This document shows, piece after piece, positions 42,799-52,058 of a stretch of 64,000 nucleotides of DNA. The stretch comes from JAOUGY01 sp963792365. GTDB lineage: Bacteria > Actinomycetota > Acidimicrobiia > Spongiisociales > ZC4RG35. The notes beneath the pieces were generated by a model. It searched no databases. It was not told the origin of the DNA and worked only from the letters and a program-made list of their open reading frames with translations. Within the stretch, counting starts at the first letter, position 1, and every line of letters starts with the position of its first letter. The translations under genes were made by a program, and so were the position numbers. The stretch spans positions 806,001-870,000 of the forward strand of contig CAWBVW010000001.1 in the NCBI GenBank assembly GCA_963792365.1, given 5' to 3'.

Positions 42799-43248
42799 AT
42801 GACCCCGATCGAGCAGTTGCAGCATCTCGTCGACACCGAGCTCGTTGTCTCCGACTGGATGACGATCGACCAGGATCGCATCGATATGTTCACCCGGGCA
42901 ACCGACGACCCTCAGTGGATACACATCGACCCTGAGCGGGCGGCGGTAGGACCCTTCGGCTCGACGATCGCCCAGGGCTACCTGACCATGTCGCTGCTGG
43001 TGCCGCTCAGCTCGCAGGTCCCCTTGCCGCTGGATACCGCGCCCAAGATGGCCATCAACTACGGGCTCGAGCGGCTCCGATTCCCAACACCGGTCAAGGT
43101 CGGTTCGCGTATTAGAGCGAGAGTGAGGCTTCTCGACGTGACAGAGACCGGCAACGGACTCCAGGTTCGACGTCGGGTCACCGTCGAGATCGAAGGATCC
43201 GACAAGCCCGGCGCGGTGGCCGACACCCTCTCCCGCCTGTATTTCTGA
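42799..43248 (+). CDS. MaoC-family (R)-specific enoyl-CoA hydratase
   Basis: 149 aa hot-dog fold. The hydratase motif is ATDDPQWIHIDPERAAVGPFGSTIAQGYLTMSL; D and H are catalytic in the family, and the usual His of AHG is Gln (IAQG). A TACGCT box ends 6 nt before the ATG, so it has its own leaderless promoter. The stop shares a base with the next start (TGATG). Confidence 0.88.
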   Translation: MTPIEQLQHLVDTELVVSDWMTIDQDRIDMFTRATDDPQWIHIDPERAAVGPFGSTIAQGYLTMSLLVPLSSQVPLPLDTAPKMAINYGLERLRFPTPVKVGSRIRARVRLLDVTETGNGLQVRRRVTVEIEGSDKPGAVADTLSRLYF

Positions 43249-44237
43249 TGCAGCCGATCGAGGTCATCGACTATCACACGGCGGGTGAGCCGTTTCGGAT
43301 CGTCGTCGGTGGAGCACCCTTGCTCGCCGGCGACACCGTCCTGGCCAAGCGCGCCGATGCGAGTGACCGACATGACGACGTACGACTGCTCATCATCAAC
43401 GAGCCTCGGGGGCACGCCGATCAATACGGCTGCTACGTGGTGGAGCCCGACGACGACGGAGCAGAGTTCGGGGTCGTCTTCTTCCACAAGGACGGCTACT
43501 CCACCGCCTGCGGCCATGGGACGATCGCCATCGCCACCTGGGCATTCGACTCTGGCCGGGTCTCCGGATCCGACGGCGCCAACACCATCGCGATCGACGT
43601 GCCTTCAGGTCGTGTCACCGCCCGCGTCCAGATCGAGCGCGGCCGCCCTGTTCGAGCCACGTTCGTCAACGTGCCTTCATTCGCATCTGCCCTCGAAGTC
43701 CCCGTCGATACCACCGACAACCCGGTGACGGCGGACATCTCGTATGGCGGTGCGTTCTACGCGTCGGTCGAAGCCTCGCAGCTAGGGCTGACGGTCATCC
43801 CCGAGCACGTCGACCGCTTCATCGCAGCGGGCCGCAGATTCAAAGCCCAGCTCGCCAAACATCCGGCGACGATCCATCCGTTGGACGACCGCCTTTCGGG
43901 TCTGTACGGGGTGATCTTCTACGACAGGGTGACCCCGGGGCACCAGCGGAACATCACGGTCTTCGCCGACGGCGAGGTCGACCGCTCACCTTGTGGATCC
44001 GGGACATCGGCTCGCTTGGCAGTGCTCCACTCTCGTGGCGAGATCGCGATCGGAGACGACTTCATCCACGACAGCGTGATCGGGTCTCGGTTCGAGGCGA
44101 AGATCACCGAGGTGGTCCGCCTCGGGGAGATCGACGCCGTGGTGACCGAGGTCACTGGTTCGGCCCATCGCACCGGCACTGCGACGTTCACACTCGACCC
44201 CGCCGATCTGCTCGGGCTGGGATTTCAACTCCGCTGA
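43248..44237 (+). CDS. proline racemase / hydroxyproline epimerase family protein
   Basis: 329 aa. Both catalytic Cys are kept: C88 (STACGHGTIAIA) and C249 (DRSPCGSGTSA). This favours a racemase or epimerase over the 3-hydroxyproline dehydratases, which lose the second Cys. The substrate may be proline, hydroxyproline or a related acid. It is translationally coupled to MaoC, an unusual partner. Confidence 0.88.
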   Translation: MQPIEVIDYHTAGEPFRIVVGGAPLLAGDTVLAKRADASDRHDDVRLLIINEPRGHADQYGCYVVEPDDDGAEFGVVFFHKDGYSTACGHGTIAIATWAFDSGRVSGSDGANTIAIDVPSGRVTARVQIERGRPVRATFVNVPSFASALEVPVDTTDNPVTADISYGGAFYASVEASQLGLTVIPEHVDRFIAAGRRFKAQLAKHPATIHPLDDRLSGLYGVIFYDRVTPGHQRNITVFADGEVDRSPCGSGTSARLAVLHSRGEIAIGDDFIHDSVIGSRFEAKITEVVRLGEIDAVVTEVTGSAHRTGTATFTLDPADLLGLGFQLR

Positions 44238-45800
44238 TCACCCGGATCGGATGAGGTCTGCGGCCTTCTCACCGATCATCACGGCGGGAGCATGGGTGTG
44301 GCCACGGTTGAGCGTGGGCATCACGGAGGTGTCGACCACTCGGAGCCGCTCCACCCCGTGCACTCGCAACTGCGGATCGACCACCGCCATGTCGTCTGTC
44401 CCCATGCGGCAGGTACCAGCCGGGTGATAGAGGGTCTCGGCCCAGCGCCGAATGCCCTCGTCGACCTGGTTGTCGTCGGCCGGCCGGGAGTCCGGCCGGA
44501 TCCAGTCGCCCATCACATCGGCGAGCGGCGCCGAGTCCAAGATCTCCACCGCACGGCGAAGCCCGCTCCGCAGCGTTGCGAGATCACTTGGTTTCGAAAG
44601 GTATTGGGGGTCGATCGCCGGCCGGGACAGCGGATCGGCCGAAGTCGGACGGATGGTCCCCCGGCTCTCCGGCTGGAGCAGGATCGCAGCGACGGTGTAG
44701 CCGTGACCTGGCGGCTCGGTGTCGCCGTGATCGAGATAGGGCACAGGAGCGAAGATCAGTTCGATGTCGGCGCCGTCGAGCCCGGCACGGGTTTCGATGA
44801 AAGCATGGGCCTCCCCGACGTTGGAGGTGAGCATTCCCCGCCGCCGGGCCAGGTACTCGAACAGTTGCCTTGGTGTCTCGGCAGCGGCAAGAGAGTCCGT
44901 CCTCGAGGTGTAACGAACCACCCCGGCCGCCAGATGATCCATGAGGTTCTCACCGACGCCCGGGACCTCGACCACGGGTTCGATTCCTGCCGCCTCGAGG
45001 ACCCGGGCAGGTCCGATCCCCGAAACCTGGAGCAGGTGCGGGCTGTTGACGGCGCCCCCGCACAGGATCACCTCGCCGGCGAAGGCCGTGTGCAGCTGCC
45101 CCTGGTGCAGATACGACACCCCGGTCGCAATCCCATGTTCGGTCAGGATCCGAATGGCGGGAGCGCTGGTCAGCACCTCGAGGTTGGGTCTCTTCATCGC
45201 GGGCTTCAGATAGGCGACCGCTGCCGAACGGCGGTGCCCACGGTCCTGGGTGACCTGTGTGTAGTCGACACCGAGGTTGGTCCCGGCATTCGCGTTCAGA
45301 TTGCGGGGGATCCCAGACCTGATGCAGGCCTCCACGAAGAGGTGGGTCCCGGGATTCACCGCTCGCTGCTCTTGCACGAAGATGGGTCCGGTCGTGCCGA
45401 CGTGATCTGGGTCGGTCCGCTCCGAGGACTCGGCTCGCTTGAAGTAATCGACGACATCGGCGTACGACCATCCGTCATTGCCCGCCGTCGCCCACGAGTC
45501 GTAGTCGGCCGGGATGCCGCGAACCCACATCATCGCGTTCAGCGACGAACTCCCCCCGAGCATCTTGCCTCGCGGCCAGTACATCACGCGGCTGTCGAGG
45601 TGGGCCTGGGGGACCGTGGAGAAGTCCCAGTCGAGTTCGCCGTGGAACAGATCAGAGAACGCAGCCGGGATCGTGACTTCCTTCTTCCGACCCGGCTTCC
45701 CGGCTTCCAAGAGCAGGACACGGGTCGAGGGGTCCTCCGACAGCCTGGCTGCGAGCACACACCCAGCCGATCCGCCTCCCACGATCACGTAGTCATACAG
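44238..45800 (-). CDS. GMC-family FAD oxidoreductase (choline dehydrogenase-like)
   Basis: 520 aa from a probable CTG start at 45800. FAD loop YDYVIVGGGSAGCVLAARLSED, GGSSSLNAMMWVRG, a CGGAVNSPHLLQVSGIGP signature, and the C-terminal catalytic His region YHPAGTCRMG with RGHTHAPAVMIGEKAADLI. The substrate is an alcohol, but choline is not assured. CTG aligns with the Met of MYDY in relatives and has GAGAGGAG 6 nt upstream; the frame stays open upstream without homology. Confidence 0.88.
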   Translation of the reverse strand: MYDYVIVGGGSAGCVLAARLSEDPSTRVLLLEAGKPGRKKEVTIPAAFSDLFHGELDWDFSTVPQAHLDSRVMYWPRGKMLGGSSSLNAMMWVRGIPADYDSWATAGNDGWSYADVVDYFKRAESSERTDPDHVGTTGPIFVQEQRAVNPGTHLFVEACIRSGIPRNLNANAGTNLGVDYTQVTQDRGHRRSAAVAYLKPAMKRPNLEVLTSAPAIRILTEHGIATGVSYLHQGQLHTAFAGEVILCGGAVNSPHLLQVSGIGPARVLEAAGIEPVVEVPGVGENLMDHLAAGVVRYTSRTDSLAAAETPRQLFEYLARRRGMLTSNVGEAHAFIETRAGLDGADIELIFAPVPYLDHGDTEPPGHGYTVAAILLQPESRGTIRPTSADPLSRPAIDPQYLSKPSDLATLRSGLRRAVEILDSAPLADVMGDWIRPDSRPADDNQVDEGIRRWAETLYHPAGTCRMGTDDMAVVDPQLRVHGVERLRVVDTSVMPTLNRGHTHAPAVMIGEKAADLIRSG

Positions 45801-45974
45801 AGCGAACTCCTCTCGTCCGTCCCGAGAGTAAGCACGGAGGTGGCCGCCATGACGGGCTGCCCGGGCCGACGTGCGTATCACGTTAGAGCGTTTGCCGTTG
45901 CCGAGTCGGAGAGGCCCACGGCCCAAAGCCGACGGCCGAACCGGGACGCTCGAGGTTTATCCGTAGAACGCCGA

Positions 45975-45986
45975 ACGTAGGACGTA
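45975..45986. repeat. ACGTAGGACGTA motif, third copy
   Basis: The 12-mer matches the tandem units at 10683-10709 and is flanked by related GTAGAAC words. It lies in the GMC/acyl-CoA carboxylase divergent region. Confidence 0.5.
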
Positions 45987-45994
45987 GAACTTTG

Positions 45995-46016
45995 CCACCG
46001 AGCGATCGCTCGGTGG
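45995..46016. promoter_or_regulatory. palindromic operator of the carboxyltransferase gene
   Basis: A 22-bp perfect palindrome with core ACCGAGCGATCGCTCGGT (45997-46014). The core ends 9 bp before the -10 box TAGCCT (46024-46029). The same core, with the same 9-bp spacing, precedes the biotin-carboxylase gene at 55324-55341. The position suggests repression, for instance by a TetR-family protein not encoded here. Confidence 0.75.
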
Positions 46017-46023
46017 GGTCGGC

Positions 46024-46029
46024 TAGCCT
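46024..46029 (+). promoter_or_regulatory. -10 box of the carboxyltransferase gene
   Basis: TAGCCT, 7 nt before the ATG at 46037, implying a leaderless or nearly leaderless message. Confidence 0.55.
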
Positions 46030-46036
46030 CTATTGG

Positions 46037-47635
46037 ATGCAGCCGCTGCCCACCCGGGTCGACCGGGGTTCCGAGGAGTTCCAGTCGAACCGTGCCGCAA
46101 TGCTGGCGAAGGTCGACGAGCTCAACCAGCTGTTGCAGCAGGCGAGCATGGGGGGTGGCGAGAAGTATCGCTCCCGTCACCGGGAACGCGGGAAGCTGTT
46201 GGTTCACGAGCGGATCGAGCTGCTGTTGGACCGTGACAGTCCGTTCCTCGAGTTGTCGAGCCTCGCGGGCTGGGGCACCGAGAAGCCTCTGGGCGCCAAC
46301 GCCGTCACCGGCATAGGACTCGTCAACGGTGTGGAGGTGATGATCTCCGCAAACGATCCGACCAGCCAGGCCGGGTCATCCAACAAGTATTCATTGGCCA
46401 AGACATTGCGGGCTCAGGACATCGCACGTCAGAACCGGCTGCCGCTGATCAACCTCGTGGAATCCGGAGGTGCCGACCTCCCCGATCAGGCCGAGGTGTT
46501 CCTCACCGGTGGCAAGTGGTTCCGCAATCTGACCCAGCTTTCACGCCTCGGCATTCCCACGGTGGCTTTGGTCTTTGGCAACTCCACGGCTGGCGGGGCC
46601 TACGTCCCCGGCATGTGCGACTATGCCGTCATGGTGAAAGAACGCGCCAAGGTCTTCCTCGGCGGGCCACCGCTGGTGAAGATGGCGACCGGTGAGGAGT
46701 CGACCGACGAGGAATTGGGCGGAGCCGAGATGCATTCACGGGTCTCCGGTCTCTCTGACTACTTCGCTCGGGACGAACTCGAAGCGATCCGCATGGGACG
46801 CGACATCGTCTCGCATCTCAACTGGAGCAAGCTGGGGGCAGGACCGACGATGTCGGCCGACGACCCGATCCACGATCCCGACGATCTCCTCGGTGTGGTT
46901 CCGGCCGATCTCCGGGTTCCGTTCGACATGCGTGAGATTCTGGCGCGAGTGCTCGATGGCTCACGATTCGAGGAGTACAAAGCGCTGTACGGCACCTCGA
47001 TGGTGACGGGGTGGGGTTCGATCCATGGTTTTCCGGTTGGAGTCGTCGCCAACCAGCAAGGGGTGATCTTCTCTGAAGAGGCCCACAAGGTCACGGAGTT
47101 CATCCAGCTCTGCAACCGGTACGACACCCCGATCATCTTCTTCCACAACACCACCGGCTACATGGTGGGCAAGCAGTACGAGCAACGCGGGATCATCAAG
47201 GACGGGTCCAAGATGGTCAACGCCGTGGCCAACTCGACGGTGCCCCACCTCTCGGTGATGGCAGGGGTTTCGTATGGGGCCGGGAACTACGGCATGAGCG
47301 GGCGGTCCTACGACCCACGCTTCGTGTTCGGCTGGCCAGGTCACAAGGTGGCTGTCATGGGCCCAAAGCAACTCGCAGGAGTGATGTCGATCATCACGCG
47401 TGCGGCAGCCGACGCCCGGGGCATCGAATTCGACGAAGAAGCCGACGCCCAACGCACCGCGCTCATCGAGGCGCAGATCGAGCATGAGGAGCAGGGGTAT
47501 TTCTCGACCGCCCGCATTCGTGACGACGGCATCGTCGACCCCCGCGACACCCGCACAGTCCTCGGCATGGCCTTGTCTGCGACTCATTCTGCACCGGTGC
47601 AAGGCACCGACGCCTTTGGTGTCTTCAGGATGTGA
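46037..47635 (+). CDS. accD: acyl-CoA carboxylase, carboxyltransferase (beta) subunit
   Basis: 532 aa with the two crotonase-fold halves. The acyl-CoA side has NLVESGGADLPDQAEVF, FGNSTAGGAYVPGM and GGPPLVKMATGEE. The carboxybiotin side has FHNTTGYMVGKQYEQRGIIKDGSKM and SYGAGNYGMSGRSYDPRF. It resembles methylcrotonyl/geranyl-CoA carboxylase beta chains more than AccD of fatty-acid synthesis; the substrate is undetermined. It shares its operator with the alpha subunit at 55366. Confidence 0.92.
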   Translation: MQPLPTRVDRGSEEFQSNRAAMLAKVDELNQLLQQASMGGGEKYRSRHRERGKLLVHERIELLLDRDSPFLELSSLAGWGTEKPLGANAVTGIGLVNGVEVMISANDPTSQAGSSNKYSLAKTLRAQDIARQNRLPLINLVESGGADLPDQAEVFLTGGKWFRNLTQLSRLGIPTVALVFGNSTAGGAYVPGMCDYAVMVKERAKVFLGGPPLVKMATGEESTDEELGGAEMHSRVSGLSDYFARDELEAIRMGRDIVSHLNWSKLGAGPTMSADDPIHDPDDLLGVVPADLRVPFDMREILARVLDGSRFEEYKALYGTSMVTGWGSIHGFPVGVVANQQGVIFSEEAHKVTEFIQLCNRYDTPIIFFHNTTGYMVGKQYEQRGIIKDGSKMVNAVANSTVPHLSVMAGVSYGAGNYGMSGRSYDPRFVFGWPGHKVAVMGPKQLAGVMSIITRAAADARGIEFDEEADAQRTALIEAQIEHEEQGYFSTARIRDDGIVDPRDTRTVLGMALSATHSAPVQGTDAFGVFRM

Positions 47636-48192
47636 CAGTGAGATCCTCGTGTTGGTCGAGCCGTCCGGTTGTGGAAAGAGCACGACTCTTCGCCTCATCA
47701 ACCGCATGATCCCTTCGGGGCAATCGATCCGATCACGCGAGACCGCCTGCAGAACGAGTTCCTCCGCCTCCAGGCCGAACTCCACAAGACGATCGTCTTC
47801 GTCACCCACGACATCGACGAGGCAATCAAGATGGCGACCCAATCGCCATTCTCAGGGACCAGTCGGTCGTGGCCCAACACGACACACCGAAGGCCAACCT
47901 CGCTGGGCCTGCCGACAAGTTCATCGAGGAGTTCCTCGGTTCCGGCGCAACGCTCAAGGGCTTGAACCTGATGCGTGCGCGAGAGATCGAAGTCGACGAC
48001 ATGGTGACCGTGTAGGCCCTGACGACACGACAACAGGTGCAGGACGCCCTGGCGCGCGCCGGAGAGGGGGCGTGGGTCCTTCTCCTGGATCGGGCCGGCG
48101 CTCCGCAGCGATGGCTGGTTCGGATCGAGACCCGGATCCAGATCATCCAACAGCTCCAACTTCGTGAGCGCGAACGCCAGGCGGCCCTGTGA
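47636..48192 (+). pseudogene. decayed glycine-betaine-type ABC transporter ATPase (OpuCA/ProV)
   Basis: It starts with EILVLVEPSGCGKSTTLRLINRM (Walker A, in frame to about 47706). It then jumps by an internal deletion to DPFGAIDPITRDRLQNEF and TIVFVTHDIDEAIKMA in another frame, having lost the Q-loop and signature. After a further shift it reads IAILRDQSVVAQHDTP, a CBS region (LMRAREIEVDDMVTV), a TAG stop at 48013 and more CBS-like sequence to 48192. At least three lesions make it non-functional. It abuts the accD stop. Confidence 0.85.
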
Positions 48193-48960
48193 CCGTCGAC
48201 ACAACGGTTGCACCGGCGACCCCACGGTCGACGGTCGGAGAATCGATCCGCCGCAACGTCGACCTCTACATCACGCCGGCGTTTCTTCCTGCTGCTTGCC
48301 TTCACGGTTGGAGTGGTCTGGAACTACTCCGACTTCGACTTCCAGACGGTCGACACCCTCGAGCCATCGAGATTGATCACTCAGATCGGCCAGCACTTGA
48401 ACCTGACCTTCTGGTCGACCCTGATCGTGGCGGTTCCTCTCGGGGTGCTCCTGACTCGACCGGCCTTCCGTCGGTACGCCGGCCCGGTGTTGTCCGTGGC
48501 GAATGCCGGCCAGGCCATCCCGGCGTATGGACTGCTGATCCTGTTCCTCATCCCGATGTCTCCGGGAGCCGGCACGGCGATCGTGGCCCTGACCGTCTAT
48601 GCGATCCTGCCCGTCCTCCGCAACACGATGGTCGGTCTCGATCAGGTGGACCAAGCCGTGAATCGAAGCGGGGCGCGGCATGGGGCTCTCCAAGCGACAG
48701 GCCTTGTTCGACATCGAGCTGCCACTGGCGGTACCGGTCATTCTCGCCGGTGTGCGAACGGCTCTGGTGATCAACGTCGGAAACGCCGCATTGGCGGTCT
48801 TCATCGGCGGTGGGGGCCTCGGCGAACCGATCAACTCGGGCCTCAAGCTCAACCGTCCGACTGCAACCTTGTCGCAGGCGCCCTGGTGGCGATGGTCGCC
48901 CTCGCCGTCGATTTCCTCGCCGCCATGGCCGAACGCTATCTCCGCCCCAAGGGGATCTGA
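48189..48960 (+). pseudogene. decayed glycine-betaine-type ABC permease (OpuCB/ProW)
   Basis: The original protein can be pieced together from three frames. GESIRRNVDLYITPAF leads to LLLAFTVGVVWNYSDFD through PVLRNTMVGLDQVD (shift near 48288). MGLSKRQALFDIELPLAVPVILAG follows (shift near 48675), then GALVAMVALAVDFLAAMAERYL (shift near 48885). The GTG at 48189 still overlaps the ATPase stop, so operon structure is preserved while the coding is lost. No substrate-binding gene remains. Confidence 0.85.
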
Positions 48961-49012
48961 TCCGAGCCACGAGCAAGCTCCACCAGTCGCAGGTCGTGGT
49001 TGGAGCGCCGTC

Positions 49013-50230
49013 TCAGCGTTGAACACCCGTGAACAGCACCACGAGCGTGTCCTCGGGCAGAATCTGATCGGCTGTCTGTGGGTCGAGAAGACCTGCGAGA
49101 CCCGCAGTCCCGGTTGCGCTGGCGTCGATCCCCGTTTGCGAGGTCCCCATCGTGTGAGCCTTGTGGATCATCGACTCGCTCACGACGATTGGCCACCCAC
49201 CCGACCGGAGCATCGGCCCGACGACCGTTCGCCAGTCGTACGTGATGTCGTCGAGAATTCCCGACGCCGCGGAGTGCCCAACGGCCTCCCATGCCCACAT
49301 GAAGCGATCGGGCTGCTCGCACGCCGTGTCCAGAGCCTCGTCGATGTAGACCGGATCTTGCATCGCCAACGTTTCGGACCGCATCGGCCGCGAACTCGGC
49401 AACACCAACTCGTGCCGCTCTGCCACCTCGATCGTGAGCCGATCCCACGCTCGCGCCAAGGGTGCGCACGCCTCCGTCTGCACCGCGTGCAGCACCGGGT
49501 CTGCGAGCAGCCATTGCTGGCGTGTCCCTTCACGGAGCCCCTGCCACACGGCCGAGGCCAGCGCTCCCCCGCCCACCTGGATGAAGACCCGGACCCGGCC
49601 TTCGACTTGTGCCAAACCCAACTGAGTCGCCAACTCCCACCCCAACGTCCGGCCGCCGTCGATGGCGGAATGAGTGACCGATCCCTGCACGCTGAACGGA
49701 ATCGCACCTCGCTCCACGGCCAGGAGGAACTGGTTGTACGCCGGGTCACCCGTGTCGCCGGCACGGCGGTCGCAGACCTCGATCCTGGCGTCGAGGGACT
49801 CGAGCATCTTGACGGTCGGTTCATCCGCCCACGTCGGGATGAACACGCGGATGGGGCGTTCGACCGCCTTTGCGACCAGGGAGGCCGCCACGGCTGCATT
49901 CCCACACGACGCAATGGCCAACTCCCCTTCGTCTGTGCCATCCACCGCGAGCTGCAGCAGGGTCCCGAACAGGTGACGTGACTTGTGCGATCCTCCGACG
50001 TTGCCGGTGTCGTCCTTGACCCACAGCCGCTTGCTTCTCAGCCCCAGGGCCTCGGCGAGCGGCCGTGGTTTGGTGAGAGGCGTCGTCTCGAAGCCATGTC
50101 CTGCGACGTGGGTCACCGCGTCGTCGAGACGGGTCACGAGCGAGACGAAGTCGTCATCGGACCACCCGTTCTCCATTGCCACCTGGTACGACCGCAGCAG
50201 CCAACGGAAATCGATGAACGGGTTGCTCAT
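49013..50230 (-). CDS. fold-type-II PLP enzyme (threonine synthase/dehydratase-like)
   Basis: 405 aa. The PLP lysine is K83 in DDTGNVGGSHKSRHLF; IASCGNAAVAASLVAK is the substrate loop and IQVGGGALASAVW the phosphate-binding Gly loop. It likely performs a beta-elimination or replacement on a 3-substituted amino acid, but the exact reaction is unknown. The ATG at 50230 overlaps the stop of the other PLP gene by 4 bp, suggesting partners. Confidence 0.8.
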   Translation of the reverse strand: MSNPFIDFRWLLRSYQVAMENGWSDDDFVSLVTRLDDAVTHVAGHGFETTPLTKPRPLAEALGLRSKRLWVKDDTGNVGGSHKSRHLFGTLLQLAVDGTDEGELAIASCGNAAVAASLVAKAVERPIRVFIPTWADEPTVKMLESLDARIEVCDRRAGDTGDPAYNQFLLAVERGAIPFSVQGSVTHSAIDGGRTLGWELATQLGLAQVEGRVRVFIQVGGGALASAVWQGLREGTRQQWLLADPVLHAVQTEACAPLARAWDRLTIEVAERHELVLPSSRPMRSETLAMQDPVYIDEALDTACEQPDRFMWAWEAVGHSAASGILDDITYDWRTVVGPMLRSGGWPIVVSESMIHKAHTMGTSQTGIDASATGTAGLAGLLDPQTADQILPEDTLVVLFTGVQR

Positions 50231-51711
50231 GGGATGAGGCCGGTGCGTTCGTTGAAATCGCCGATCATCTGATCCCACCGATCCGTGTATGGCCGCAACC
50301 CGTCCCACCAACTCTCATCACGCCTGGCCTCGAACACTTCGAACGGGATCCCCTGCTGTTCCACCCAGGTGTAGTAGCCGAGGTTGAAGACTCGCCGCTT
50401 GCCCACCTCACCGAGTTCCCACACGTGATCGGTGTCGACCCCCTGCAGGAACCGAGCATGCACTGCCGCAGCCTCGCTCTCGCCGAATGATCCGCCATGA
50501 TCTCGATCGATCAGCGGCTGCAGCTCTGAGCCATACATCTCCGCCCCATCGGTCGCAACCGTGACAATGACGTCGTCGGACCCGAGGCGGTGATACTGGG
50601 CGGTCTTGATCGCCGCAAGCATGTTGCAGATGGACGAGTAGCCCATGTGACGCAGGTTCTCCACCACGGTCGGGTCGACGCCTTGTCTCGTGAGAAGCTC
50701 TTTGCCGGCGGGGGTGTTGAACAAGACGAAGAGCCCATTGGTGGCCTGGTCGGAGATGCCGATGACGTCGTCCGAGTTCGTCACGTTGTGGATGAGCGGA
50801 ATGTGCTTGTCACCGATCCCCTGGATGTTGTGCTCGCCGTACCCGTTGTAGAGCATGGTCGGACACTCCAAAGCCTCGACCGGAACGATTCGGGCGCCGT
50901 GCCGCTCCTTGAGGTAGTCGCCTGCTCCGAGCGTTCCCGCCGACCCCGACGCCGCCACGAACGCGGCCATTCTCTTTCCGCCGATCGCGTGGAACACGTG
51001 CTCGAGGGCCGGACCGGTCACCCGATAGTGACCAAGATGGTTCGAGAACTCGGAGAACTGATTGAGGATCACGTTGCTCGGATCCTTGGCGAGCTCGTTG
51101 CACGCGTCGTAGATCTCCTTGACATTGGACTCCGTGCCAAACGTTCGGATCACGTCGTTGGGGTCCGAGATCCAGTCCTCCAGCCACTCGAAGCGCTCGC
51201 GACTCATGCCTTCCGGCAGGACCGCAACCCCGCGACACCCCATGATCTCGGAGATGGCGACTCCGCCACGGGCGTAGTTGCCGGTCGAGGGCCATATCGC
51301 GCGGTGAGCGGTGGGATCGAATGCGCCGCTCACGACCCGCGGAGCCAGGCAGGAGTATGCCGCCAACACCTTGTGGGCCCGGATCATCGGGAATCTGTTG
51401 CCCAACGCCAGGACGATGCGGGCATCCACGCCCGACAGCTCACCCGGAATCTCCAGATATTCAGGAACCTCGGTTCGACCGACCCTGGAAGCGTCGTTGT
51501 ACCAGTGGACCCGCCACAAGTTCCTCGGATCGTCGTCGTCGGGGCCTACACCTGCGAGGGAGTCCAAAGCCCACCTGGGGATGGTGGTTGGATCGGCTAG
51601 CTGGGCGAAGGTGGGGAGAACGATTCCGCGGTCGCGAAATCGGGCCACGGTTCGCTCCAGCGCCGCTGCGTCGACGATTTCGTCGTACAGGCCAAGGAGT
51701 TCAGCTGTCAT
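50227..51711 (-). CDS. fold-type-II PLP enzyme (cysteine-synthase-like, long form)
   Basis: 494 aa from ATG 51711; 51723 and 51756 are open alternatives. The PLP lysine is K114 in FPMIRAHKVLAAYSCL; IWPSTGNYARGGVAISEIMG is the Asn loop and AASGSAGTLGAGDYLKE the Gly loop. Databases usually label such proteins only as PLP-dependent subunit beta; they often accompany amidohydrolase and carbamoyl-handling genes. The C-terminal WWDGLRPYTDRWDQMI is characteristic of this long group. Confidence 0.8.
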   Translation of the reverse strand: MTAELLGLYDEIVDAAALERTVARFRDRGIVLPTFAQLADPTTIPRWALDSLAGVGPDDDDPRNLWRVHWYNDASRVGRTEVPEYLEIPGELSGVDARIVLALGNRFPMIRAHKVLAAYSCLAPRVVSGAFDPTAHRAIWPSTGNYARGGVAISEIMGCRGVAVLPEGMSRERFEWLEDWISDPNDVIRTFGTESNVKEIYDACNELAKDPSNVILNQFSEFSNHLGHYRVTGPALEHVFHAIGGKRMAAFVAASGSAGTLGAGDYLKERHGARIVPVEALECPTMLYNGYGEHNIQGIGDKHIPLIHNVTNSDDVIGISDQATNGLFVLFNTPAGKELLTRQGVDPTVVENLRHMGYSSICNMLAAIKTAQYHRLGSDDVIVTVATDGAEMYGSELQPLIDRDHGGSFGESEAAAVHARFLQGVDTDHVWELGEVGKRRVFNLGYYTWVEQQGIPFEVFEARRDESWWDGLRPYTDRWDQMIGDFNERTGLIP

Positions 51712-51821
51712 CGAATGTCTCATTTCTCGTGCCGGGCCGACCGGCGCCGGCACCATTGAAGCGTCGTTGTCGGTTGTCCCGGTCCAGCGTGGCTACCAAA
51801 GGGTCTCGCTCCGGGCGCACT

Positions 51822-52058
51822 TCACGAGCTGACCGTCACGTCCAAGGTCACCCGGCTGGCTCCGGCGCTCAAGGCCGCTTCGATGGCGGCAGCGAGCGCC
51901 ACCACGGTGTCCGACAGCTCCCCCGTGACGGTAGTGCCGAACGGCCCGACGTCGGCTTCGAGGCCCGCCGACTCCACCGCATCCAATGCGGCGGACACGT
52001 GCGGGCCCAGCGAACCTTCACGGAATGGCTCGACGCGGAACTGAGCTGCAACCTTCAC
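51822..52058 (-). CDS. MTH1187/YkoF-type thiamine-binding protein
   Basis: 78 aa, one ferredoxin-like domain: AAQFRVEPFREGSLGPHVSAALDAVESAGLEADVGPFGTTVTG in family order. Members bind thiamine or related pyrimidines; here it overlaps the nitrilase-family gene by 4 bp. It may supply or sense a thiamine precursor, or simply be a small-ligand carrier. Confidence 0.85.
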   Translation of the reverse strand: MKVAAQFRVEPFREGSLGPHVSAALDAVESAGLEADVGPFGTTVTGELSDTVVALAAAIEAALSAGASRVTLDVTVSS

